Of a stretch of DNA of 34,496 nt, positions 1-8,615 are shown in pieces. A program made the translations under genes and the position numbers. The stretch lies in assembly GCA_028701835.1 (NCBI GenBank), contig JAQVQA010000003.1:5673-40168 (forward strand). The letters run 5' to 3'. Position 1 is the first letter of the stretch. Each line of letters begins with the position of its first letter. The stretch is from Candidatus Iainarchaeum sp. (GTDB lineage Archaea; Iainarchaeota; Iainarchaeia; Iainarchaeales; JAAZKV01). The notes below the pieces were generated by a model. That model had not been told where the DNA came from. It saw only the letters and a program-made list of their open reading frames with translations, and ran no database searches.

Positions 1-3000
1 TTTCTTCTAAATCCCCTTCAACTTCCTCAACTTCTTCAAAACCCCCTCCATAATCAAGTTCATTAATTACTACCCCTAATTTACATTCTTCACTATCGAA
101 TCCTTCTGGAGGAATCGGATTAACACTTACCCTGCGATAATTAATTTCACATTTTTTGCATTCCCTACTATACTCTCCTTCCCCTAATTCCATTTCTATA
201 CTTTCTTCAACAAAATCTCCACTTTCTTCTTCATCAAAATCTTCACTAAATTCTTCATCAAATTCTTCTTCCTCAACAGCTCCACTGCAAGAACCACAAC
301 CAACTGAAGGTATTCCATTCTCACAAGTAGAATTACTAAAACCACCAGCCATGTTTGGAATTATTTCATAAATATGCCCTTTTTTTGGTTTTAAAGGATC
401 TCCTTCTAAATCTCCACCAAATCCTTCTTCATCATCCTCGTAATCATCTTCGTCTTCTTCCTCACCCTCTTCATCTTCTGCAAAGTAAATCAATTCATTA
501 TCTTCAATAATTTTAGAAGTATTAGCAGTTTGAGAAATACTTCCACTTGTTGCATTTAACTCTGACCTAATTTTGTTTTGGATTGGAACTGGAAGAACAT
601 AAAGTGATTTTGTTGGGTCTCTATCATCAGCATCAGGAGTCTCTATAGGAGCAGCTGATTCTATTTTATCCATTAAAATATCGGTAATGTATTCAGTGTG
701 ATCTTGTGCAAGGTCATTAAATATAAGTTCGTTTGGAGTAATTAATTTTGTTTTTGAATGACAATTATCTTTTCTATTTGTTTGATTAATTACTGAACCA
801 TAGTTATAAGCATGGGTTATTGCTTCAATTGCATGACTTTTTACTACAGCATTGAATTTTATTGTTTCAGGAACACCTGGTTTAGTGTAAGTTAGTCCAA
901 CTGAATTAGTTCCTATATTCATTTGAGGGTAATAAATATCTAACCTCTCTCCATTAGTGTTTGCTTTATTAATTATTTTTGATGAAACTGAATTGGTTTT
1001 TGTCATATCAAAAATAGGGTTAATTAATTCAAATTCGCTTGAATCACTCGAAACAATTACATCAATAAAACCTATTTGATTAAATTTACTTTTATTAATT
1101 ATTTGCATTATTTGCATTGGGTAGGCTCCAAGCATTCCTCCTCTTTGGGAAACAATTGAGGAAGGATCATTTATAGTTACTGTTTTTGTTTCACCAGCAT
1201 TAATTGGAAATCTACTTCCAGTACTAACACCTAAATCACTTTGAATCAACACTTCTCTATCATCACTACAACTAGACTCTATAGTGAAACTTCCTCCACT
1301 AGCACCCAATTTTGAATAAACTAAAGGATTATTTATTTCATTAATATTAACTCCATTAATTTTGACACTAATGCAATCAGGCACTGTTTCTGTAATAGGA
1401 TCATTAAATGCTTTTTGTAGAGTAATTTCTAAATAACCTGGGTTTGAATTATTAGAATCAATTGCAGTAAAAACTAGTGTTGTTCCTTCATCATAACTTG
1501 ATAAATCAATTGCTCCTACCCACTCTCCATTCACATCAGTTTCTCCTTGTCTAATTGGAGAATTATTTTCTCCTTTTACACTAACCTCCCAAATTGTTTT
1601 TACAGGCACTTTTTCTAGTTTGTAACTGGTTTTAATATAAACGTAAGGATAATTATAATTAGCATAAATTACATTAGGGGTTCTTGATGCAATTACTTGG
1701 ATAACTATATCTTCTTTATTCTTAATATCAAATTTCAATTCTTCATTATTTCCCTTCAAATTTTTTAACTCTTCTCCTTTTTCAATTGATTCAATTATTG
1801 AAGCAGTAGGAGTAGTTGCAATTGGATTTAATTTAAATACAGTATTATTTTTATCAAAGGGTTTTAGATTTATTTTTGAAGAAACTTTATTAGAGTCATC
1901 ATCAAGAGTAATTTTTGTTTGAGAAGTACTCTTTACTTTCCCTACTAAATCAATTTCTCCAAAATCACTATCAGTTAAATTTTCTACAACTACTTTTAAT
2001 TCGTAAGAATCACCTATTTGTAAATTTGAATAGTTCTCAGCAGGAACCCATTCAGAGTTTTTTGAAGAGTCGATTGAATCTATTCTTCTCAAGTAATTTG
2101 AGAATAATACTTCAGGGCAACTTCCTTTTCCAAAGCAAAACTTTTCCCCTATTATAAATTCTTTTGAGTAGAGTAAACTCTTTTCTTCCCCCAAAATCCC
2201 TTCCCAAAAAAGAGTTGTTGAACCAATAGCATTTAAGTCAACACTTGCCTCAACCAAGATAGGATACGCAACTAATCCACTAACCTCTCCAAAATACACG
2301 TTTAATTGCTTTGCTTTATCAAAAGGAATTGTATTTAATAAATCTTGTTCAATTATTGAAGAATTCATTACTAAAGATTTTTTCACTATCGAATTTTTTA
2401 TAGAGTAAGCATCTTCGACATACATTTTTGTGTTAGCATCAATTGTGTTAGAGTCTTTTGGTGAAACAAATACATTAGCAACTGCTATTGAAGGATCACT
2501 AGCTCTTGTTATTAGAGTAAATAAGAAGTAATATTTTTTTCCCGGTAATAGATTAGATGCTTTTGATTCATTATTAACCCATGGGTTTGAATTATACACT
2601 CCTTCTAAAAACATTTGAACATTATTAGAATTAGGTAAATCACTTTCTTTATACAAAATTAATTCTTTTGTTTGATTCCCTCTCTTTACCTCAACAACTG
2701 GACTTTGAGTATAAATAAAGTTTGAGTCATTAACAACTAGATAAACTTTTTTTTCTGATTTGATTGAAACAGCTTGAATATACCCGTTTGTAGAAAGAGC
2801 TTGATGAATCAAAGAATTTTCATCATCTATTTTTTCATACAATTCACAATAAGCATTCGTTGATTTTCCTTCATGAATTAAATTAAATTTTACATTCCCT
2901 GTTCCTGTAACTAGTTTCAAAACAACTTTTTTATCAGCACTAACTTGAATTGAATTCATTGTGCCAGTGTGAGTTGATGATTTTGCTTCAATTTCATAAA

Positions 3001-4435
3001 CTCCATTAGGAAGATTTTTGAATTCAACTAAACCATTCTTATCAGTCGAAAGCGGTTCTAAAAACAAAGCATCAAATCCATTCTTTTTAATCGAAACAAC
3101 AGCATTTCTAATCACTTTATTTAAATCATCAATTACTTCTACTTGTAGAGTAGCTCCTCCTTTTGACATTATTACTTCTTGAGGCTCTTCGCCCGAAACT
3201 TTGTAAATTACATCAATTATTTTTGTTTCATAATTAGTTGCACTTATTATTGCATAATAGCTTCTATTATTCGAATCATTTAATGGATAGTGTTCAACAA
3301 GCCCAGAGTAACTTGAATTACGTTTAGCATAATAATTAAAATCATTATCTTTTTTGTAGTATAACCTCACTTCAGCTCCACTAACACCACTGTTTCCATC
3401 AATTAATTTTAAGTAAACTCCTTTAGCAGTTCCATTCAATATGGGTGCAACATAATTTGTGGTTACTTCTTCAAAAAATATTTCAACAGTTGTTGTTTGT
3501 CCAGTTAATATACTAAAAGAACCTGATTTTTGAGAACCAAGTAAGTTTGCAGTGTAAGTATATTCTCCTGGAGAATAATTTTTTGAAACTACTCCTGTTG
3601 AATCCAAAATCAAATTGTATTGTTTACCAAGTTCGTCAACAACAAGAATCATTGCTTCTTTTCTTCCCGAATTGCTATCAACTTCAAAAACCACTGTTCC
3701 ATTCAAATTAATTTTTTCAAGATTCAAAGTTTTATTCTCTTCTTTTGAACCAAGTAACTCTTTTTTTTCATTATACCCTTCTGCAATTGCTTTTAGTTGA
3801 ATTGATTCACAACCTTGAGGAATATTAATTAAGTAACCTACGGTGGATTGATCCTTATCCCCTACTAAAATCTCATCAAGTTTTCCTTCTTTTTCACAAA
3901 GCAAATACAACTCTGCTTCAGGAATTATATTTCCATTACCCTTGACTTTTACATTAACCATTCTAAGAACCGAAGTTATTGGAGACAAGTAAATCCTTGC
4001 TTTGTTATCTTCAAAAGAAATATCTTCGGATTTAGTTGAATAACCTTCTTTTGATATTCTTAGATAAGCAGAATCCGAACAAGCACTAAATTTTACTTTT
4101 CCTTCAGAGTTTGTTCTTAAAGAAACATCTCCTTTATTAGAACAATCTTGATTAAATGAAACAACAGCTCCACTAACTGGTGCTCCTTGTAGAGACAAAA
4201 CAGTTACTTCTGCTTCAAAAGAAACGATTCCTCCAAAACCACTTCCCCCACTAAAAAACAACAAACCAAATAAACCAAGTAAAATTAATACAAAAAGCGC
4301 AATGACTATCAAAAAACTAGGAACAACCTTGTCAATAGAATCAACTACATTAGCAACTGGAATATATTGATTTAACCAATCAACAAAATCATACCATTTG
4401 TCTTCTAAACTTGTGTAAATGTTAATAATAATCAC
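1..4435 (-). CDS. Giant membrane-anchored surface protein with carboxypeptidase-regulatory/Ig-like repeats; partial, C-terminus beyond window edge
   Basis: Open minus-strand frame from GTG at 4435 (VIIINIYTSLEDKWYDFVDWLNQYIPVANVVDSIDKVVPSFLIVIALFVLILLGLFGLLFFSGGSGFGG...) with one N-terminal TM, then beta-rich segments (SFEAEVTVLSLQGAPVSGAVVSFNQDCSNKGDVSLRTNSEGKVKFSAC). Frame spot-checked near 1-480, 1202, 2042, 3602 and 3960-4435 with no stops. In-frame TAA just upstream of the GTG. Not in the ORF track, probably because it runs off the edge. Confidence 0.85.
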   Translation of the reverse strand, partial: MIIINIYTSLEDKWYDFVDWLNQYIPVANVVDSIDKVVPSFLIVIALFVLILLGLFGLLFFSGGSGFGGIVSFEAEVTVLSLQGAPVSGAVVSFNQDCSNKGDVSLRTNSEGKVKFSACSDSAYLRISKEGYSTKSEDISFEDNKARIYLSPITSVLRMVNVKVKGNGNIIPEAELYLLCEKEGKLDEILVGDKDQSTVGYLINIPQGCESIQLKAIAEGYNEKKELLGSKEENKTLNLEKINLNGTVVFEVDSNSGRKEAMILVVDELGKQYNLILDSTGVVSKNYSPGEYTYTANLLGSQKSGSFSILTGQTTTVEIFFEEVTTNYVAPILNGTAKGVYLKLIDGNSGVSGAEVRLYYKKDNDFNYYAKRNSSYSGLVEHYPLNDSNNRSYYAIISATNYETKIIDVIYKVSGEEPQEVIMSKGGATLQVEVIDDLNKVIRNAVVSIKKNGFDALFLEPLSTDKNGLVEFKNLPNGVYEIEAKSSTHTGTMNSIQVSADKKVVLKLVTGTGNVKFNLIHEGKSTNAYCELYEKIDDENSLIHQALSTNGYIQAVSIKSEKKVYLVVNDSNFIYTQSPVVEVKRGNQTKELILYKESDLPNSNNVQMFLEGVYNSNPWVNNESKASNLLPGKKYYFLFTLITRASDPSIAVANVFVSPKDSNTIDANTKMYVEDAYSIKNSIVKKSLVMNSSIIEQDLLNTIPFDKAKQLNVYFGEVSGLVAYPILVEASVDLNAIGSTTLFWEGILGEEKSLLYSKEFIIGEKFCFGKGSCPEVLFSNYLRRIDSIDSSKNSEWVPAENYSNLQIGDSYELKVVVENLTDSDFGEIDLVGKVKSTSQTKITLDDDSNKVSSKINLKPFDKNNTVFKLNPIATTPTASIIESIEKGEELKNLKGNNEELKFDIKNKEDIVIQVIASRTPNVIYANYNYPYVYIKTSYKLEKVPVKTIWEVSVKGENNSPIRQGETDVNGEWVGAIDLSSYDEGTTLVFTAIDSNNSNPGYLEITLQKAFNDPITETVPDCISVKINGVNINEINNPLVYSKLGASGGSFTIESSCSDDREVLIQSDLGVSTGSRFPINAGETKTVTINDPSSIVSQRGGMLGAYPMQIMQIINKSKFNQIGFIDVIVSSDSSEFELINPIFDMTKTNSVSSKIINKANTNGERLDIYYPQMNIGTNSVGLTYTKPGVPETIKFNAVVKSHAIEAITHAYNYGSVINQTNRKDNCHSKTKLITPNELIFNDLAQDHTEYITDILMDKIESAAPIETPDADDRDPTKSLYVLPVPIQNKIRSELNATSGSISQTANTSKIIEDNELIYFAEDEEGEEEDEDDYEDDEEGFGGDLEGDPLKPKKGHIYEIIPNMAGGFSNSTCENGIPSVGCGSCSGAVEEEEFDEEFSEDFDEEESGDFVEESIEMELGEGEYSRECKKCEINYRRVSVNPIPPEGFDSEECKLGVVINELDYGGGFEEVEEVEGDLEE

Positions 4436-4563
4436 TTAATCCAATAACATGGATGCTATTTCTGTTTAATAAACCTTACTAAAAAAGTTAAATTATAAAA
4501 AAAAGTTAAAAATATAAATAAAACTTTTTATATTAAAGAAAATTGATCAAAAAATTAATCAAA

Positions 4564-4728
4564 TTATTTTTTTGTTACAAAATACACTCCAATCCCAAGA
4601 CAAATGAATGAAAGAAGCATACTAAAACCAGGTTCAAGAAGCTTAAATTCAAGCATTTCAAGTCCTAATAAGAGGAAAAAAGTTGCAGCAATTATAAAAA
4701 TAACACCTTTCTCCAAATTTTCAACCAC
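4564..4728 (-). CDS. Small two-TM membrane protein (54 aa)
   Basis: GTG start with GGAGG upstream; VVENLEKGVIFIIAATFFLLLGLEMLEFKLLEPGFSMLLSFICLGIGVYFVTKK*; two hydrophobic segments. Confidence 0.5.
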   Translation of the reverse strand: MVENLEKGVIFIIAATFFLLLGLEMLEFKLLEPGFSMLLSFICLGIGVYFVTKK

Positions 4729-4985
4729 AACTAACCCCTCCAAAAACCATTTACTTAAAAAAACAAATTAATTCACTAAAACACTAATAATAAACTATAC
4801 AAAATAATATAAAAAGCTTTCTTTAACTGTAAAAAGTTACATCTTAACATTTTTGTTCTCACCGGCAAACCACCCCCAATAGGTTTATAATCCCCTTCAA
4901 GCAATAAATCCACTAGGAAAGTTAGTAATTTGTGCTTATATAAAAAGTACAGTACTGCTTTTTTTTAAAATAAGGTGAAAAAAAA

Positions 4986-5213
4986 ATGGAAAGAAGATAT
5001 GGAAATAGTAGACCTAGCTTCGGCGGGCCAAGAGAAATGCACGACGCTACATGCTCTGATTGTGGTGCTCAAACTAAAGTACCGTTCAAGCCAATTGAAG
5101 GAAGACCTGTTTATTGCAGGGATTGCTACCAAAAGCACAAGAACGACAGACCAAGTAGACCTAACTTCAGAAGAGAAGACAATGACGAAGCACAAGAGTC
5201 TGACGAAGAATAA
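4986..5213 (+). CDS. Small zinc-ribbon protein (CxxC...CxxC), 75 aa
   Basis: MERRYGNSRPSFGGPREMHDATCSDCGAQTKVPFKPIEGRPVYCRDCYQKHK; two CxxC knuckles and acidic tail; resembles CxxC zinc-binding proteins common in DPANN/CPR genomes. Confidence 0.8.
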   Translation: MERRYGNSRPSFGGPREMHDATCSDCGAQTKVPFKPIEGRPVYCRDCYQKHKNDRPSRPNFRREDNDEAQESDEE

Positions 5214-5239
5214 AATAACTGCTACTTTCAGAAAAGAAT

Positions 5240-5270
5240 AAGGGAAAAAAAATCCCTTTTTCTTGATTTT
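5240..5270 (+). terminator. Hairpin plus T-run terminator candidate after the zinc-ribbon gene
   Basis: AAGGGA-A7-TCCCTT followed by TTTCTTGATTTTTTT. Confidence 0.5.
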
Positions 5271-5449
5271 TTTAATATTTTTTTAATTTTCTTAATTTAA
5301 TTGATTTATTTAATTAATTGAATTTAAATAAAAACAACACTTTTTTTACTAAATTTAATTTGTTCAAAAAAAAATCTTTTAACTAAATAATCCACCTCAA
5401 CCCTATTATTATAGATATATACTATAATTAATCCAAAAAAAAAAGAAAA

Positions 5450-5555
5450 AGCCCTTAGTGGGATTCGGACCCACGACCATCGGTTAATTTACCAATAGGA
5501 CTATTAATCCCTATTAGATACAAAACCGGCGCTCTACCAACTGAGCCATAAGGGC
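5450..5555 (-). tRNA. tRNA-Thr(UGU) with 33-nt intron at 37/38
   Basis: Minus strand: GCCCTTA TG GCTCAGTTGGTAGAGC G CCGGT TTTGTA [intron TCTAATAGGGATTAATAGTCCTATTGGTAAATT] A ACCGA TGGTC GTGGGTTCGAATCCCAC TAAGGGC T. Acceptor, D and T stems complete; anticodon stem has a C27-A43 mismatch; discriminator U. Confidence 0.88.
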
Positions 5556-5612
5556 ATTACTACAAAATTATCATTTAATAAACTTTTAAAGCCTTCCCTC
5601 TTCAATCCTAAA

Positions 5613-6317
5613 ATGAAAATAAACGAAAATAGTCCAAAACACTCAAAAAAAGAAGAGTCCAATTTTTGTCTTGAATGTGGAGAGTGTTGTAAAAGATATT
5701 ATATTACTCTTCTACCAAAAGAAGTTGAGATTATTTCAAAGTTTTTAAAAATTTCTAAAAAAAAGTTTTTAGAGAATTATTGTGAACTAAATGTAAAAAT
5801 ATATCCCAAAAGTACTCTTGGAGTATTAACTTACCCAAGCACTTTTTTTCCAAACAAGATAATTGAGTTAATCAAAAAAAAGTCTTTTGAAATACCAACT
5901 AGTTTTTTTGTTGTACCCCAAGTCGTCCTAAAAAGAGAGAACAAATTAACTCAAACTTTTTTTAATAATGAACCAAAAAAAGATTTTAGAAAAGCGTGTA
6001 TTTTTCTAGAAAAAAATAATTTTTGTAAGATTTATCCAAAAAGACCAATTCCTTGTAAGTTATTCCCCTTTATTGCAATGCCTGATTTAAGAGAACAATA
6101 TCCTTTTTGCGAATTATTTAAAAATTCTCAAAAAGATTTTTCAATCGAATCAAAAAAATACTATTCAAGAATTCAAAAATATTTTAAAGAAGTTAATAAA
6201 AAATCTTTCAAGAGTATTTGGTTTAATCCTCCAAAATCAGGAGAATTATTTTACTCTGATACTCTTTTAGGAAAAATTTCTATTGAAGAATTAATTGAAA
6301 TGATGCCAAAAAAATAG
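5613..6317 (+). CDS. YkgJ-type cysteine cluster protein
   Basis: FCLECGECCKRYYITLLPKEVEII... with further CIFLEKNNFCKIYPKRPIPCKLFPF; typical CxxCGxCC family pattern. Confidence 0.8.
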   Translation: MKINENSPKHSKKEESNFCLECGECCKRYYITLLPKEVEIISKFLKISKKKFLENYCELNVKIYPKSTLGVLTYPSTFFPNKIIELIKKKSFEIPTSFFVVPQVVLKRENKLTQTFFNNEPKKDFRKACIFLEKNNFCKIYPKRPIPCKLFPFIAMPDLREQYPFCELFKNSQKDFSIESKKYYSRIQKYFKEVNKKSFKSIWFNPPKSGELFYSDTLLGKISIEELIEMMPKK

Positions 6318-6363
6318 TGTCTAAAAATAATAAAAATTATAAAATCAAGTTTTTTTATTCCCC

Positions 6364-7047
6364 CTAACTTAGTTCAGACAAAAGAATTATTTTTTTTGCA
6401 TTCACATACTTTGCTTTAACATCAGTATTTTCTTGCATAGATTTTTGTTTGAATTCTAAATAATCCAAGAATAATTGATTTAAAGTATTTGAAAAAATAT
6501 TGGCTTCCCTAACATCCCCTTCAAATAATTCAATTACTTTGCTTTGAGAAAATATTATAGGTATTTGGTTATTATTTTCAGCTAATTGAATTGTGTATTC
6601 ATATTCAGGTTCGCCTATTCTCACACTACAAGCTTCATTTAATTCAATCATTTTTAACAAGAAAGTTGAAAAAGCTGCTTCTTTAGCATAAATATCGTTA
6701 ACTGGTTTTGAGTTAAATAAAGTAACTTCTTTTTCTTTTAACCAAATAAAATCGTCCTTTGCTGAAATTAAAAAATATTCATCAAGCTCTTCTTGGACAA
6801 CACTTAATTCCTCATTAATTGCAATTAAATAAGCATCAATTTCTGATTGATTAGTATAGTACATGTTAATGGCATAATTTGCTTTTTCTTCAAAAACTCC
6901 ACTTTGTCCAACATTTAACTGCAAAAATAATATTGAGCAAAGCAAAATTAAAAAAGAAATCATGAATCCTTTATTTTCTTTTGTAAAAACCAAGGCATCT
7001 TTCAAATAATCTTTTTGATTTATTTTCTTTATTTTTTTCATAATCAT
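6364..7047 (-). CDS. Hypothetical membrane-anchored protein
   Basis: 227-aa ORF; one N-terminal TM (GFMISFLILLCSILFLQLNV); no family recognised. Confidence 0.6.
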   Translation of the reverse strand: MIMKKIKKINQKDYLKDALVFTKENKGFMISFLILLCSILFLQLNVGQSGVFEEKANYAINMYYTNQSEIDAYLIAINEELSVVQEELDEYFLISAKDDFIWLKEKEVTLFNSKPVNDIYAKEAAFSTFLLKMIELNEACSVRIGEPEYEYTIQLAENNNQIPIIFSQSKVIELFEGDVREANIFSNTLNQLFLDYLEFKQKSMQENTDVKAKYVNAKKIILLSELS

Positions 7048-7080
7048 AATATGTTTATAGTCCTTAAAAATTAATGCTTT

Positions 7081-8352
7081 TTATTTAGAAGAAGTTTCTT
7101 TAACAGATATTTTTTCAAGTTTTATTTTATCAAATTTTATTTTTTCTCCAATAAAAACACCTATAGTAGTAATTATATTTGAAAATAATATTATCAAAAA
7201 TATTATTGCAGCAATTTTTTCAAACATTTCTTGAGAAAAAACAGATATTATTATTGGAAAAGACATTAAACTAGCAGCTGCAAGCCCTCTTGCCCCAAGA
7301 GTAGTTATAAACAAATGATCTTCTTTAAACACAGGATTGAATTTACTTATTAACTTTGAACCAATTATTCTAGCAACTATAATTGCTATTAAAATTAAAA
7401 ATGAAATGAATATTACTCCTAAGTCATTCAAAAATTTTAATTTAAATAATAAACCCAAATAAACAAAAAAGAAGGTTCTTACAATGAATGATATTTCCAT
7501 TTGGAATGATTTTATACTCCCCTCTACTTTTCTTGGAGTTAATCTAAGCATTCTTGTTAAATCTTCACTATTCCCAAGAATTATTCCAAACACGAGGGCA
7601 GCAATTGCCCCATTCCCTCCAAAGAATTGAACTATAGAATACATAAATAATATAACTGCCAGAGTAAGTAAATACTCATAAGGTTTTTTTTCAAGGAAAA
7701 CAAGTAATTTAATCCAAATAAAACCAAATATCCCTCCAACTACCGCAGCTATGCTAAATGCTGATAAGAGATTTGAACCAACATTTGCTAAATTAATTCC
7801 TCCCCCCCCAAGATTTGATAATATAATTACTTCAGCCATAGTAACTGCCATTATTACACACAAAGCATCAGTTAATGCAGATTCGAGTCCAAGAAGAGAT
7901 TTTGTTTGATCATTTGCAGAAGTATTACTAACTAGAGGAATAACTATTGCTGAACTAGTTCCTCCTAGTATTGCGCCAAGAAGCACTCCTTCAAATAAAT
8001 TTCCTGTAAAGAAAAACCAAACAATTGCTATTAGAAAATTAGTTGCTATAAAAGTAATTATTGTAAAAATAAATGCGCCTGGTAAGTCCCTAATAGTTTT
8101 AAAAAAATTTAAGTGCATCCCTCCTTCAAATAGAATAATCATTAGAGCAAAACTAGCAAAAAAAGGAAGAAATCCTTCAAAAAGAGTTATTTCAAATTCC
8201 CCAACCAAACCAAAGAAAGGACCTATTATTAATCCAATTAACATTAAAACTAGGGTTTCAGATATTTTTGTTTTTTTGAAAAAAAGCATTCCAAAGTAAC
8301 CAATGAATATTATTAGAGCCATTGCAATAAAAGCACTTTCAACTTCAACCAT
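7081..8352 (-). CDS. Cation:proton antiporter (CPA / Na_H_Exchanger family)
   Basis: 423 aa, about 12 TM; LILFEGGMHLNF, GAILGGTSSAIVIPLV, LLGLESALTDALCVI motifs. Confidence 0.85.
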   Translation of the reverse strand: MVEVESAFIAMALIIFIGYFGMLFFKKTKISETLVLMLIGLIIGPFFGLVGEFEITLFEGFLPFFASFALMIILFEGGMHLNFFKTIRDLPGAFIFTIITFIATNFLIAIVWFFFTGNLFEGVLLGAILGGTSSAIVIPLVSNTSANDQTKSLLGLESALTDALCVIMAVTMAEVIILSNLGGGGINLANVGSNLLSAFSIAAVVGGIFGFIWIKLLVFLEKKPYEYLLTLAVILFMYSIVQFFGGNGAIAALVFGIILGNSEDLTRMLRLTPRKVEGSIKSFQMEISFIVRTFFFVYLGLLFKLKFLNDLGVIFISFLILIAIIVARIIGSKLISKFNPVFKEDHLFITTLGARGLAAASLMSFPIIISVFSQEMFEKIAAIIFLIILFSNIITTIGVFIGEKIKFDKIKLEKISVKETSSK

Positions 8353-8445
8353 TTCAATAGAATTGATTTTAACATAATAAAAAGCTTGCTATAAACAATT
8401 TTTTTTTGATTTAGAACAAATCAAATTAATGACTGCTTCCTTTGC

Positions 8446-8577
8446 TGACTAACGTCAGTGGGTTTCCCCACAAATTGAAAAGTAGTTGCATACAAAACAA
8501 CATAATAAAACAAGGATTCATTTCACTCTAAAAGAGAGGGGGTAGTTTTCTTTAACCTTTATTAAAGATTGAATAAA
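8446..8577 (-). ncRNA. Candidate structured RNA / small repeated element, copy A (132 nt)
   Basis: Paralogous to 17308-17439: gagggggtagttttctttaacctttattaaa identical, and 40/42 across the plus-strand right end. Minus-strand hairpins GTGGG-GAAA-CCCAC and CTGAC-GTTA-GTCAG. Strand is tentative. Confidence 0.55.
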
Positions 8578-8615
8578 AAGAAATTATAATTAAGTTTGGA
8601 TATGAGTTATAGAAT

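Noticed and set aside
156-3800. Plus-strand ORFs 156-371, 1915-2157 and 3615-3800
   Set aside because: Antisense to the continuous minus-strand giant protein frame; low-complexity Ser/Leu-rich translations typical of shadow ORFs.
4965-5241. ORFs 4965-5195 (-) and 4975-5241 (+) overlapping the zinc-ribbon gene
   Set aside because: Only 4986-5213 (+) has a coherent CxxC/CxxC protein.
8446-8577. Known riboswitch classes (fluoride, TPP, SAM) for the paralogous element
   Set aside because: None of the conserved core motifs I know for these classes is visible; a CM search would be decisive.
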